A stretch of 64,000 nt of DNA from an uncultured Eubacteriales bacterium (lineage in GTDB: Bacteria; Bacillota; Clostridia; UBA1381; UMGS1253): the NCBI GenBank assembly GCA_902492065.1, contig CABUKE010000009.1, positions 1-64,000 on the forward strand, given 5' to 3'. This document shows, piece by piece, positions 44,261 through 52,769 of this stretch. The notes beneath the pieces are model-generated. The model was not told the origin of the DNA and did no database searches. It saw only the letters and a list, made by a program, of their open reading frames with translations. The position numbers and the translations under genes are program-made. How positions within the stretch are numbered: position 1 is the stretch's first letter; each line of letters starts with the position of its first letter.

Positions 44261-45334
44261 TTAATGAAGCGACTCGATGACGTTTTTTGAAAGAAATTCC
44301 ACCTTTTCAAAGTCCATATAGGGGATGTAGTTCTGCTCAAGCTCGTCGTGCAGCTTTTTCGCGTCTGAAATGGACGCAATGGCGCGTGAGAGCAGGGTAT
44401 TGTAATATTCCAAATCAATCGCAGTGTCGATAGGAGCTTGTTCCGCGCGGACGTATTGGTTCAGGTCAATCGTTTCCGTTACATACGCTTCCTTTACAGT
44501 ATGATAGGTATTTTTGGTTGTAAAGAATACGTCGAGCGCGGGCACGTAGATATGCTCAATTTTACTGTCCGGAGACATGGGACAATAGAAGGTCCGGATA
44601 TCCAGCCCTGCTCCTGTCAGTAAGCCCGCGAGCGCGCTGAAAAATGTACCGCAGTTCGGCGCTATGTCTGATTCAATGAGATAGACATATTTTGCGTGTG
44701 CGGCAAATGTATCAATGTAATTTACCCTGCCAAGCGGCGTGATTGCGCCTAAGAATGCCTTGCGCTCGGTTCCGTCTTTTGCACAAAATGTTCCAAGACC
44801 GAATGTCTTTTTTACTGCTTCCAGCTCCGCTTTGACGCCTTCCGGGTTTGTGACGGAAAGATAATCGTGTTCAATTTGGTTTTGCAGGCTTTTCGCGGCG
44901 GACAGATAGTTGTACGCACGGGCGAAACAGCCGGAAATTGCCTCGTTTGTCCGGATAATTGCCTCTTTGCGCGGCCGGATACGGTCCGCGTTCCAGCAGT
45001 CGCCGAGGTTGATAATTTCATCGACTGCACCTGGTGTTTTCGGGTCAACAATATGCGGCGACGTGCCGTCCAGCATTAAAAATCCAATCTCCCTCGCACA
45101 AATCCCGTCGAGCGAGTTTGGATCCGAGGAACAGTGCAGCAGTTCAATGTCGTGGCCAAGGTCGGTAAGACGTTTTGCGACCCGCCGCATAAACGAGGAC
45201 TTACCCGTGCCGGGGCCGCCCTTTAAGACGATAATCCGGCTTGCCTCGCGGCTTTTTAATATGTAGTCATAATAGGAATAGAACCCCGCCGGTGTGTTGG
45301 AACCGGGGAAGTACTCGCGTATTTTTGGTGCCAT
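44261..45334 (-). CDS. P-loop ATPase of the PRK06851 family
   Basis: 357 residues; GGAGGG precedes ATG at 45334. Walker A is 'VLKGGPGTGKSSFMRRVAKR' near residue 40, and 'IELLHCSSDPNSLDGI', 'GFLMLDGTSPHIVDPKTPGA' and 'EIINLGDCWN' follow. A second part after residue 200 ('AHAKYVYLIESDIAP', 'YCPMSPDSKIEHIYVPALDV') is typical of this clostridial family of twin-domain nucleotide-binding proteins. The function is unknown. The gene lies behind the SpoIIE phosphatase gene with a 109-bp gap containing a hairpin, so it may be a separate unit. Soluble, cytosolic. Confidence 0.82.
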   Translation of the reverse strand: MAPKIREYFPGSNTPAGFYSYYDYILKSREASRIIVLKGGPGTGKSSFMRRVAKRLTDLGHDIELLHCSSDPNSLDGICAREIGFLMLDGTSPHIVDPKTPGAVDEIINLGDCWNADRIRPRKEAIIRTNEAISGCFARAYNYLSAAKSLQNQIEHDYLSVTNPEGVKAELEAVKKTFGLGTFCAKDGTERKAFLGAITPLGRVNYIDTFAAHAKYVYLIESDIAPNCGTFFSALAGLLTGAGLDIRTFYCPMSPDSKIEHIYVPALDVFFTTKNTYHTVKEAYVTETIDLNQYVRAEQAPIDTAIDLEYYNTLLSRAIASISDAKKLHDELEQNYIPYMDFEKVEFLSKNVIESLH

Positions 45335-45395
45335 AACAATCCCTCCTAAGATAAAATTCGGTACAGTATATGCAGGAGGGGTATTTTATGTTACA

Positions 45396-45428
45396 AAAGG
45401 CGTATACACAATTTGTGTATGCGCCTTT
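45396..45428 (-). terminator. Hairpin between the phosphatase and ATPase genes
   Basis: AAAGGCGTATACAC and GTGTATGCGCCTTT pair with one mismatch around AATTT, 16 bases after the phosphatase stop codon on the minus strand; the T-run is short. Confidence 0.65.
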
Positions 45429-45443
45429 ACATTTTGGTATGAA

Positions 45444-46613
45444 TCAATAGAAATTAATATTGACGTTTTTGCCAAGTTGCTTGAGACATGCTGCCAAATC
45501 CTCAATCAGCCGCATTTTAATATTAATGTTAATCGGCAAATCCGGGTTCTGGTGGGAGGGGTTGACTGCGCGCCCGACAAAGAAGTTAATATCGGTTGCA
45601 TCCTCCAACAGCAGCTTACAAATCAGCGACGCGCCGTCCTTTTTATCCTTCCACTGTACATCCGTGTCGCTGACGGAACAGTAGCTCTGCGCGTATTCAA
45701 CCGCTTTCCCGATCGTGAGCACGCCCTCGGTTACGAGGTCGACCCCGGCAATGTGGGCGATTGGCGGAACGTCGTCGTCGAGGTAGTCAATGTCGGGGAT
45801 GACCTCCTTGCCGAGATACCGTGCAACGAGCTGCGACGTTGTGCCGCCGCATACAATCCGCTTGCCCTCCTTGCCAAAGAACAGCCGCATAATTTTTTCG
45901 TCGTCCTCCTTATGGGACGGCGGGCCAATCATGAGATTCACTACCTCATGGCGGCGCACCTTCATGGCGGCAATCGTCGTGTCGTCGCCCGGGTGGCCCG
46001 CATAGAGGTCGTTGCACGCTTCGGCAATCCGCGCGGCCATCGTCTTGGCGCCGATGTCCGGCGTATAGACGCCCTCGGCAAACTCGATAATGTTTTCCCG
46101 CTCCCAGCCGAAGTTTAACAGCATACCCACCCCGGCATGGATTGCGCCGTCGCTCATGAGAATAAAAATATCGCCGGTCTGCACCTGGAATTTACTTTCA
46201 AATATTTGTTTTTCACATATCGTTTTCTGCGTGGAGTCGTAGTCATAGTTTTTACCATTACGCAGTACAATACATTTCGGGTTGTCAAACTGCACTAAAT
46301 ATGCCTCGCCGCTTTTGTTGACCTGTAAGATGGTGAACGTGGAGTACGCCACGCCGCGCACCTTACAGACAGGGAGCGTATGGGCAATCGTGTATACGCA
46401 GTCCTCGATCGGCATACCCGCCGCCATCATGGTGACAAGGATTTTTGCCGTCAGGGTGGAGAGGATATTTGCCTTTACGCCGCTGCCAAGTCCGTCGGAG
46501 AGCACAATCGTCACGTAGTCCTCGTCGTTTATCGTCATGACGCGGTCGCCGCAAAGCTCCTCGCCCTGCTTGTTCAGGCTCATAAAGCCGCTCTCCAGGA
46601 ATATATCTTTCAT
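45444..46613 (-). CDS. SpoIIE-family (PP2C-like) protein phosphatase linked to the sensory hydrogenase
   Basis: 389 residues, with AGGACGGG-type site before ATG at 46613. The first 240 residues carry PPM phosphatase motifs: 'EELCGDRVM', 'TIVLSDGLGSGVKANI', 'DIFILMSDGAIHAGVG' and 'GHPGDDTTIAAMKV', with the metal-binding aspartates present. The C-terminal 140 residues are an extra domain ('GKRIVCGGTTSQLVARYLGK', 'IDYLDDDVPPIAHIAGVDLV'). SpoIIE-type phosphatases act on anti-sigma-factor antagonists or related phosphoproteins. The gene is 45 bp behind the [FeFe]-hydrogenase/PAS protein, an arrangement seen in clostridial sensory hydrogenase clusters, so it likely converts an H2 or redox signal into dephosphorylation (inference). 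Confidence 0.9.
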   Translation of the reverse strand: MKDIFLESGFMSLNKQGEELCGDRVMTINDEDYVTIVLSDGLGSGVKANILSTLTAKILVTMMAAGMPIEDCVYTIAHTLPVCKVRGVAYSTFTILQVNKSGEAYLVQFDNPKCIVLRNGKNYDYDSTQKTICEKQIFESKFQVQTGDIFILMSDGAIHAGVGMLLNFGWERENIIEFAEGVYTPDIGAKTMAARIAEACNDLYAGHPGDDTTIAAMKVRRHEVVNLMIGPPSHKEDDEKIMRLFFGKEGKRIVCGGTTSQLVARYLGKEVIPDIDYLDDDVPPIAHIAGVDLVTEGVLTIGKAVEYAQSYCSVSDTDVQWKDKKDGASLICKLLLEDATDINFFVGRAVNPSHQNPDLPININIKMRLIEDLAACLKQLGKNVNINFY

Positions 46614-46658
46614 AAACGAATCCCGTCCTTTCGCTGAAATTTTCGATTTGACACAGCG

Positions 46659-48368
46659 TTATTTTTCAATCGTATCCTCCGCCAAAATCGAATTTTTCAG
46701 CTCTGTGAGAGCGATTTTTGTTTCCGCCGTCGTTTCACCGAGCAGAGAGGCAATCTCCTGGATGACGCGCATCTGCTTTTCAATCACCTTATCGGCGATG
46801 CCCGCCGCCTCATTCTTCATCTCCCGGTTTTTCTCCATAATATGCTCGCGCTCTGTGATGTCGCGCATGATGCAAATGGCGATGTTGTTCGGCGCGTCGT
46901 AGACAAAGGTCTGGTCAGCTACGACGTTATACTCCGCCATATACTCTTTTGTCGTAATCAATCGCTCGTCGCCGTCAAAAACAGACAGGAAATTGTCCGG
47001 ACTCATGACCAATGATACATCCTTGCCAATCACATCTTTTGCGTCGGCAATCCCAAACATGTCGCGGCACGCGTCGTTGATTTGCCGGATTTTGAGATCC
47101 TTATCGACCGTAAGGATTGCATTCGGCGTTATTTCAATGATTTTGTCAGACAGTGATGCGGCCTTTTCCATCATGTAGGGGAGGCACATGCTGATTTCCG
47201 CCTTGCCAAAGTATACGGCAATCGCTTTGTCGCGGCAGGTCGCATAGCCGCATGTACCGCAGTTGAGCTCGTCTTCCTTCTTCGTTTTGCCCATTTTGTA
47301 AAGAATTTCCTCAATCTGCGCCTCACCGGGCATTACAACGCTGATGCGCTCGTCGCTGATCTGTTTGGTTAAATCCATGTCGGTCTGAATATTATAGTCC
47401 TTTTCATAGCATATTTGTTCTGCGTGCCCGCTTGCATAATTTTCCGTCCGCATTTTTGACGAAAGGACGCTGTGTTTATGCCGCCGGATGGAAGGACCGT
47501 TGATACAGCTCCCCGGACATGCGCTCATCTCAATGAAACAGTTTTTCAGGTTGCCTTTTTCCAGTTCGCCGATGGCCTCGAGACAGTTTTCCATCCCGTC
47601 AACTGTAATATAGGAGAAGGCCGGGTCCTTTTTCATGGTTTTTAATATCCCGCCCGAAACCGGGAAAAACCGCGACAGATATTTTGTGCTGTCAAGCGCC
47701 TCCGGCGCAGCCGGAAGCTCAATTCCTTCGTCACTAAACCAGTCGTTTAGCTCGTCAAACGTCAGCACACAGTCGACATAGCCGCGGTAGGACTCCGCCT
47801 CATGCTTTTTCGAGATGCAGGGGCCGATAAAGACAACATACGAGTCGGGATTTTCTTCTTTTATCAGCTTTGCGTGCGTCTGCATGGGGGAGAGGACGTG
47901 CGCGACATATTTCAAAATGCCGGGGTGATATTTCTGAATCAAAGTCACAATGGTAGAACAGCAGGAAGAAATAATAACGTCTTCGGTCCGGTTTTCCACC
48001 ATCCGCTCATATTCGCTTTTTACCACATAAGCTCCCTGTGCCGTTTCAGACACGCCGGCAAAACCTAACTTTTTCAAGTAGGAAGAAAACTCATCAATGC
48101 CGGAAACGCCATAGCTCGCAATGAAGGCGGGGGCGATGCTTGCAAACACCTTTTTCCCGCTCGCAATCAGCGCCTTTGCCGCGCTGACGTCGTTGCGGAC
48201 CTCCTTTGCGTTCTGGGGACAGACAAGCACACATTTGCCGCAGAGCACGCAGTCGCTCTCAATGACCTGCGCCTGCCCGTCCTTGAGCTCAATCGCCTTA
48301 ATCGGGCAGTTGCGGATACACTTATAGCAGTTTTTACAATTGGCTTTTTTGAATCTTAATATACTCAT
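46659..48368 (-). CDS. Sensory-type [FeFe]-hydrogenase domain protein with PAS domain
   Basis: 569 residues. Residues 1-60 hold two [4Fe-4S] motifs ('CKNCYKCIRNCPIKAI', 'CVLCGKCVLVCPQNA'). Residues about 75-310 are the hydrogenase large-subunit domain with altered H-cluster motifs: 'SSCCSTIV' for TSCCPxW, 'IGPCISKKHEA' for MPCxxKKxE, and 'MSACPGSCINGPS' for MACPGGCxxGGG, so the four cluster cysteines are kept. Residues about 370-400 are another Fe-S motif ('CGTCGYATCRDKAIAVY'), then a PAS domain (about 405-510, 'ITPNAILTVDKDLKIRQIND') and a C-terminal coiled coil. This is the layout of putative H2- or redox-sensing hydrogenases rather than bulk catalysts. Its start overlaps the upstream ferredoxin-like gene by 4 bp. 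Confidence 0.92.
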   Translation of the reverse strand: MSILRFKKANCKNCYKCIRNCPIKAIELKDGQAQVIESDCVLCGKCVLVCPQNAKEVRNDVSAAKALIASGKKVFASIAPAFIASYGVSGIDEFSSYLKKLGFAGVSETAQGAYVVKSEYERMVENRTEDVIISSCCSTIVTLIQKYHPGILKYVAHVLSPMQTHAKLIKEENPDSYVVFIGPCISKKHEAESYRGYVDCVLTFDELNDWFSDEGIELPAAPEALDSTKYLSRFFPVSGGILKTMKKDPAFSYITVDGMENCLEAIGELEKGNLKNCFIEMSACPGSCINGPSIRRHKHSVLSSKMRTENYASGHAEQICYEKDYNIQTDMDLTKQISDERISVVMPGEAQIEEILYKMGKTKKEDELNCGTCGYATCRDKAIAVYFGKAEISMCLPYMMEKAASLSDKIIEITPNAILTVDKDLKIRQINDACRDMFGIADAKDVIGKDVSLVMSPDNFLSVFDGDERLITTKEYMAEYNVVADQTFVYDAPNNIAICIMRDITEREHIMEKNREMKNEAAGIADKVIEKQMRVIQEIASLLGETTAETKIALTELKNSILAEDTIEK

Positions 48369-48613
48369 CCCTTTAATCCTCCGAGGATGTGTTCCTGAAA
48401 CACCGCTTCTGCGTTCTGTGGGTTTACACCAGTGACAATTTTATCGTCGACCTGAATGGTGACACCATCCATACAGTGCCCCAGGCAGAACGCAGCCTTC
48501 AGCTCCACGTCGTTTTCCAGCCGGTTTTTTGCAACCAGCTCTTTAAAACAGGCGATAATATCCTTTGACCCTTTTAAATGGCAGGAACTGCCCACACAAA
48601 TTGACACTTTCAT
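48365..48613 (-). CDS. Thioredoxin-like [2Fe-2S] ferredoxin
   Basis: 82 residues; AGGAGG precedes ATG at 48613. The cysteine pattern is C-x4-C near the N-terminus ('ICVGSSCHLKGS') and C-x3-C further on ('AAFCLGHCMDGV'), as in NuoE-like and HndA-like [2Fe-2S] proteins. It would pass electrons to or from the hydrogenase protein whose start codon overlaps its stop (ATGA-type 4-bp overlap), implying translational coupling. Full length for the stand-alone version of this fold. First gene of the sensory hydrogenase operon. Cytosolic. Confidence 0.92.
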   Translation of the reverse strand: MKVSICVGSSCHLKGSKDIIACFKELVAKNRLENDVELKAAFCLGHCMDGVTIQVDDKIVTGVNPQNAEAVFQEHILGGLKG

Positions 48614-48685
48614 ACAATTGACCTCCTAAGTATTTGCGCGATGCGCGTTTCATAATATAAAATGAAAATGATAATCTAACAATAC

Positions 48686-49108
48686 TTATTCTGTTTTTTC
48701 GTGTTTCATGCTGTTCGCCTGCTCAATGGCGCGCAGGCTGTTGCGGATATCCTCCAATAAAAGGATTTCCTCGCTTTTTTTCGCTTCTTCTTCTTTTTTG
48801 GCTTCTTCTTTTTTGTGAAAGAGTTTACTGCTTAATTTCACAAATAAAAAGATAGTCAGCGAGATGATTAAAAAGTTGACGACACTCTGGATAAAATTGC
48901 CGTATGTAATCACAGAATCCCCAATCTGCACAGACAGCGAATCAAATTTGATTCCGCCAAGAATAATTCCAAACAGGGGAGTAATCAGGTCTTTTACAAT
49001 GGAATTGACGATTGCAGAAAACGCCGTGCCGATGATAACACCAACGGCCATGTCAAGTACATTGCCCTTCAGGGCAAAGGCTTTGAACTCCTGCCAAAAC
49101 TTTTTCAC
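48686..49108 (-). CDS. mscL: Large-conductance mechanosensitive channel
   Basis: 140 residues. The start 'MKKFWQEFKAFALKGNVLDM' and 'AVGVIIGTAFSAIVNSIVKD' form the amphipathic helix and pore-lining helix of MscL; 'DSVITYGNFIQSVVNFLIIS' is the periplasmic-loop end and second membrane helix; a charged Lys/Glu-rich segment ('EEAKKEEEAKKSEE') leads to the C-terminal helix. The protein opens under membrane tension and releases solutes during hypo-osmotic shock. Length is usual (130-150). A single gene with AT-rich regions on both sides. Confidence 0.95.
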   Translation of the reverse strand: MKKFWQEFKAFALKGNVLDMAVGVIIGTAFSAIVNSIVKDLITPLFGIILGGIKFDSLSVQIGDSVITYGNFIQSVVNFLIISLTIFLFVKLSSKLFHKKEEAKKEEEAKKSEEILLLEDIRNSLRAIEQANSMKHEKTE

Positions 49109-49274
49109 AGCGTCATCCCCTTTGTTATTTTATCTACAAAGTATACATCATCATTATATCATTATTTTTCGACAAAATCAAAACATTTTTTTGGAATTTT
49201 CTATTGAATTTTCTATGTGCAACGCTTATAATAAAACTGTTTTAAAGAAATGAAACAGGGAGAGGCGAGAAAAT

Positions 49275-50105
49275 ATGATTTATCAAAGATTTAATATCTG
49301 GGAGGGGAGCGGCTGCAAGCAGCAGACCGACGCAAACCTGAGCGTTTACATACCGGATAACTCCCCGGAAATTGATATGAGCCGGAAGTACAAAGCGGTG
49401 CTGATTTGTCCGGGTGGCGGGTATCAGGGCGTGTCCGACCGGGAGGCAGAGCCGGTTGCGCTTGCATTTCTGGCAAAAGGGATTGCGGCGTTTGTGCTGC
49501 GCTATTCGGTTGCGCCAGCGCGTTACCCGACCGCGCTTTTAGAGGTTTCGCGGGCTATGTGGCTGATTCGGCAGCGGGCGGACGAGTGGAACATCAACGC
49601 AGACGACATCGCCGTGTGCGGGTTCTCCGCCGGGGGACATCTGGCGGCAAGTCTGGGCACGCTGTGGAACGAGAAGTTTATCCCGGAGGAGCTTGGCATG
49701 CCGGAGGGGATGAATAAGCCGAACAAGCTGATATTGTGCTATCCGGTGATTCTGTGCGAGGAAGGCCGCGCGCACCGCGACAGCTTCTACAACCTGCTGG
49801 GCCGCGGCCTGCCGGAGGAAGAGTACGAGAAGTTCTCACTCGACCGGCGCGTTGGGCCGCATACGCCGCCGACGTTTTTGTGGCATACCTATGACGACGA
49901 CGGGGTTCCGGTCGACAGTTCGCTTGAGTTTGCGCTCGCTCTGCGGAAAAACCGCGTTCCGTTTGAAATGCACATCTATCCGTCGGGTGCGCACGGCTCG
50001 TCGCTGGCGGATTGGCGCAGCGCGTCTCCAGAGGCGAAGCAGTATGATATCCCGTACATTACAAACTGGATTGACCATTGTACAAAATGGGTGCTGGAGC
50101 ACTAA
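49275..50105 (+). CDS. Alpha/beta-hydrolase, acetyl-xylan-esterase-like
   Basis: 276 residues from ATG with AGGGAGAGG upstream. Motifs of the BD-FAE/acetylxylan esterase type: 'AVLICPGGGYQGVSDREAEP' (oxyanion region), nucleophile elbow 'GFSAGG', 'TFLWHTYDDDGVPVDSSLEF' with the catalytic Asp region and 'IYPSGAHGSS' with the catalytic His. No signal peptide, so it acts in the cytosol on imported acetylated sugars or other small esters (inference). The neighbouring AraC regulator and GH4 gene suggest a small carbohydrate locus; a perfect palindromic terminator separates it from the converging AraC gene. Confidence 0.88.
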   Translation: MIYQRFNIWEGSGCKQQTDANLSVYIPDNSPEIDMSRKYKAVLICPGGGYQGVSDREAEPVALAFLAKGIAAFVLRYSVAPARYPTALLEVSRAMWLIRQRADEWNINADDIAVCGFSAGGHLAASLGTLWNEKFIPEELGMPEGMNKPNKLILCYPVILCEEGRAHRDSFYNLLGRGLPEEEYEKFSLDRRVGPHTPPTFLWHTYDDDGVPVDSSLEFALALRKNRVPFEMHIYPSGAHGSSLADWRSASPEAKQYDIPYITNWIDHCTKWVLEH

Positions 50106-50118
50106 AATAAAAAGAGGA

Positions 50119-50146
50119 AAGGCCACTGCCATATGGCAGTGGCCTT
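50119..50146 (+). terminator. Shared terminator between the esterase and AraC genes
   Basis: AAGGCCACTGCC and GGCAGTGGCCTT form a perfect stem with an ATAT centre between two converging genes. Confidence 0.9.
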
Positions 50147-50915
50147 ATTTATGCGAGTTTTTGGCCCGATATGCGCTGGGGCTGACGCCATAGCGCCGCT
50201 TAAACATTTTGGAAAAGTTGAAGCTGTCGCTGTATCCTGCGATTGCCGCCGATTCAGCTACAGTATAACCGCGTACAAGCAACTCCGCCGCTTTAGACAG
50301 GCGGGTGTCGATCAGGTAATCCTGCATGGAGCATCCTGTTTTTTCTTTAAAAATCTTTGCTAGATACGTCCTCTCTACCCCCACAAGCCGCGCAACGTCG
50401 CCGATCGCAATTGGATTCATATAGTTTGCGTCAATATAGTCGCATACCTGGCGCACATAGTCGTTCGGCGCTGGTGCGGACTCAAAAAGCTGGGTAAAGA
50501 GCGTAAACAGCTTTGCAGTCAAAAATTCCTCCCGGCAGCGGCGCAAACGCTCACATTCGAGCATTTCGTGAAACAGGCTGGTCGACAGTGTGACGACCGG
50601 CGGCAGTATGTCGAGCTGCGTAGCCAGCACACCAGTAAAGCCGACCCAGATATACGACCACGGACGGCGCGTATCGGCGGTGTAGGTTGTAAGCTCGTGT
50701 GGACGGATGATGAAGAACTGTCCCTGCCGCACCGGGTGCGCGTTCCCATCCCGGAAAAAGACGCCGCAGCCGCGGGTCACATAATGCAAAAGGTAGTAGT
50801 CGCGCATATGCGGGCCGAAGCTGTGCCCCGGCGCACAGTCCTGCCGCCCGCAGGAAACGGGGTTTAAGTCGGAAAAGTTCCTGTTTACAATGGCGCTTTC
50901 GTACAGGTCGTACAT
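50145..50915 (-). CDS. AraC-family transcriptional regulator
   Basis: 256 residues from ATG at 50915, which has GAGGAGG 8 bases upstream; longer same-frame starts run into the GH4 promoter region. An N-terminal cupin domain ('HSFGPHMRDYYLLHYVTRGC', 'GQFFIIRPHELTTYTA') is followed by the C-terminal double helix-turn-helix ('IGDVARLVGVERTYLAKIFK', 'GYSDSFNFSKMFKRRYGVSP', 'SAYRA'). This is the layout of AraC regulators of sugar use. It diverges from the GH4 glycosidase gene with a gap of about 120 bp, so it probably activates that gene in response to its substrate (inference). Confidence 0.92.
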   Translation of the reverse strand: MYDLYESAIVNRNFSDLNPVSCGRQDCAPGHSFGPHMRDYYLLHYVTRGCGVFFRDGNAHPVRQGQFFIIRPHELTTYTADTRRPWSYIWVGFTGVLATQLDILPPVVTLSTSLFHEMLECERLRRCREEFLTAKLFTLFTQLFESAPAPNDYVRQVCDYIDANYMNPIAIGDVARLVGVERTYLAKIFKEKTGCSMQDYLIDTRLSKAAELLVRGYTVAESAAIAGYSDSFNFSKMFKRRYGVSPSAYRAKNSHK

Positions 50916-51036
50916 GTAGGACGCCTCCTCTCTAAACAACATCATACCATATTTACCACACCTAATGCAATTCTTTTTTCCGTTTGGATGTGATATTTTA
51001 TTCATATCAGAAAGAATGAAACAGGAGGCGCTTTTT

Positions 51037-52356
51037 ATGGTAAAAATTACGTTTATGGGTGCGGGTAGCACCATATTTGCAAAAAATGTACTGGGCGACA
51101 CAATGCTTACGCCGGCGCTCTGTGACAGCGAGATTGCGCTCTATGACATTGACGCGGTTCGGCTGGACGAATCGTACGACATGCTGGAGGCAATCAACAA
51201 AAAGCTCAATGAGGGCCGCGCGGTGATTAAAAAATATCTCGGTGTGGAGAACCGGCGCGACGCGCTTCGGGACGCAAAGTTCGTTGTCAATGCAATCCAG
51301 GTCGGCGGGTACGACCCGTGTACCATCATTGACTTTGAAATCCCGAAAAAGTACGGCCTGCGCCAGACGATTGCCGACACGCTTGGGATTGGCGGCATTA
51401 TGCGCGCCCTGCGCACGATTCCGGTGCTGCGCGATTTTGCGGAGGATATAGAGGTCGTATGCCCGGACGCATGGCTTTTGAACTATACGAACCCGATGGC
51501 AATGCTTTCCGGCTATATGCAACGGTATACGAACGTAAAGACAGTCGGTCTGTGCCACAGCGTGCAGGTCTGCTCCGAGGGATTGCTCAAAAAGCTGGAT
51601 ATGTTGCCTGAGGATGGGTTTGTTGACAAAATTGCGGGCATCAACCACATGGGCTGGCTGCTGGAGATTACGGATATGCAGGGCAACGACCTGTATCCGG
51701 AAATCCGCGCCCGTGCGGCCAAGATGAATGAAACGCAGAAGCACGACGACATGGTGCGGTTTGACTATATCAAGCGGCTGGGCTACTACTGTACCGAGTC
51801 GAGCGAGCACAATGCGGAGTATAACCCGTTTTATATCAAGCCGGCATATCCGGAGCTGATTGACCGCTACAACATTCCGCTCGACGAGTATCCGCGTCGC
51901 TGCGTCAACCAGATTGCAGACTGGAAAAAGCAGAAGGAAGAGCTTTGGAACGGCGGCAGCATTGAGCATACGAGAAGTCTTGAGTATGCGTCCCATATTA
52001 TGGAGGCCATGGTTACAAACAAGCCGTACAAGATTGGGGGGAATGTGCTCAACAACGGCCTGATTACGAACCTGCCGCAGAAGGCATGCGTGGAGGTTCC
52101 CTGTCTGGTGGATGGGAGCGGCGTGTCGCCGACCTATATCGGGGAGCTGCCCTTGCAGCTTGCCGCCATGAACAGCACGAACATCAACCCGCAGCTCTTG
52201 ACGATCGAAGCGGCGGTGACGAAAAAGCGCGAAACAGTGTACCAAGCGGCCATGCTCGACCCGCATACCGGCGCGCAGCTTTCCATCGACGACATTGTTG
52301 CCATGTGTGACGAGCTGATTGAGGCACATGCGGCGGCGGGATTCCCGGTTTTATAA
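51037..52356 (+). CDS. GH4 glycosidase, alpha-galactosidase/alpha-galacturonidase type
   Basis: 439 residues from ATG at 51037, with AGGAGG 8 bases upstream. It begins with the NAD-binding strand-loop of GH4 ('KITFMGAGSTIFAKNVLGD'), then 'NYTNPMAMLSGYMQ' and 'GLCHSVQ' holding the catalytic/metal Cys and His, and 'INHMGWLLEI'. GH4 enzymes need NAD+ and a divalent metal and work by a redox-elimination route. The CHS motif is seen in alpha-galactosidases (MelA) and in the related alpha-galacturonidases; alpha- versus galacturonide specificity cannot be settled here. Cytosolic, normal length. Divergent AraC regulator upstream. Confidence 0.92.
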   Translation: MVKITFMGAGSTIFAKNVLGDTMLTPALCDSEIALYDIDAVRLDESYDMLEAINKKLNEGRAVIKKYLGVENRRDALRDAKFVVNAIQVGGYDPCTIIDFEIPKKYGLRQTIADTLGIGGIMRALRTIPVLRDFAEDIEVVCPDAWLLNYTNPMAMLSGYMQRYTNVKTVGLCHSVQVCSEGLLKKLDMLPEDGFVDKIAGINHMGWLLEITDMQGNDLYPEIRARAAKMNETQKHDDMVRFDYIKRLGYYCTESSEHNAEYNPFYIKPAYPELIDRYNIPLDEYPRRCVNQIADWKKQKEELWNGGSIEHTRSLEYASHIMEAMVTNKPYKIGGNVLNNGLITNLPQKACVEVPCLVDGSGVSPTYIGELPLQLAAMNSTNINPQLLTIEAAVTKKRETVYQAAMLDPHTGAQLSIDDIVAMCDELIEAHAAAGFPVL

Positions 52357-52370
52357 ACAACAGAAAAGGA

Positions 52371-52407
52371 AAAAGCACAAACCCAATTCTGGTTTTGTGC
52401 TTTTTTG
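52371..52407 (+). terminator. Terminator of the GH4 gene
   Basis: AAAAGCACAAACC pairs with GGTTTTGTGCTTTT around CAATTCT, then T bases; 15 bp after the stop. Confidence 0.9.
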
Positions 52408-52458
52408 CGCTTTCTTATACTGATACTTTTAAAACGTGTTTAAAAGGATTTTCAGCGG

Positions 52459-52638
52459 TTAGCGCAGCTGTGAATTCACGCTTTTTTCGGCGATTTCAAT
52501 TGCCTTCGTAACCATATTACCGCAGTCACGCGAGCTTACGTCGCCCCAACCATTTTTGGAAACGATATCATATACACCAAGCTCTCTTGCGATTTCTGCC
52601 TTCAGGTTCTCCGACATTTTCGATCTTGATCTGCTCAT
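52459..52638 (-). CDS. Small acid-soluble spore protein, alpha/beta type
   Basis: 59 residues on the minus strand from ATG at 52638 to TAA at 52459; short, hence easily missed. The sequence 'MSENLKAEIARELGVYDIVS' and 'NGWGDVSSRDCGNMVTKAIE' is the alpha/beta SASP pattern, including the conserved SSRDCG-type centre. GGAGG lies about 15 bases upstream, a long spacing. These proteins coat spore DNA in the A-like form, protect it from UV and heat, and are degraded by the Gpr protease at germination. Expression is expected in the forespore under sigma-G. It supports a spore-forming host. Confidence 0.9.
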   Translation of the reverse strand: MSRSRSKMSENLKAEIARELGVYDIVSKNGWGDVSSRDCGNMVTKAIEIAEKSVNSQLR

Positions 52639-52769
52639 CTTCTGTTTCTTTAACCTCCGATTTTGAAAAGCGTTTGTCTTTACACAAGAGTTGATTTCCT
52701 TGTGCAGCTTTAGTATGTGCAGATCAAGCCGCGATATTTTGCAATATTTCTGCTAAAAAATCAAAAATT

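Noticed and set aside
45388..45450. 20-codon plus-strand frame with a strong GGAGGGG site between the ATPase and phosphatase genes
   Set aside because: Most of it is the terminator hairpin of the phosphatase gene, and the Shine-Dalgarno-like bases may be chance; no support beyond position.
51007..52329. 440-codon minus-strand frame opposite the GH4 gene
   Set aside because: A shadow of a GC-biased gene; the GH4 motifs on the plus strand are unambiguous.
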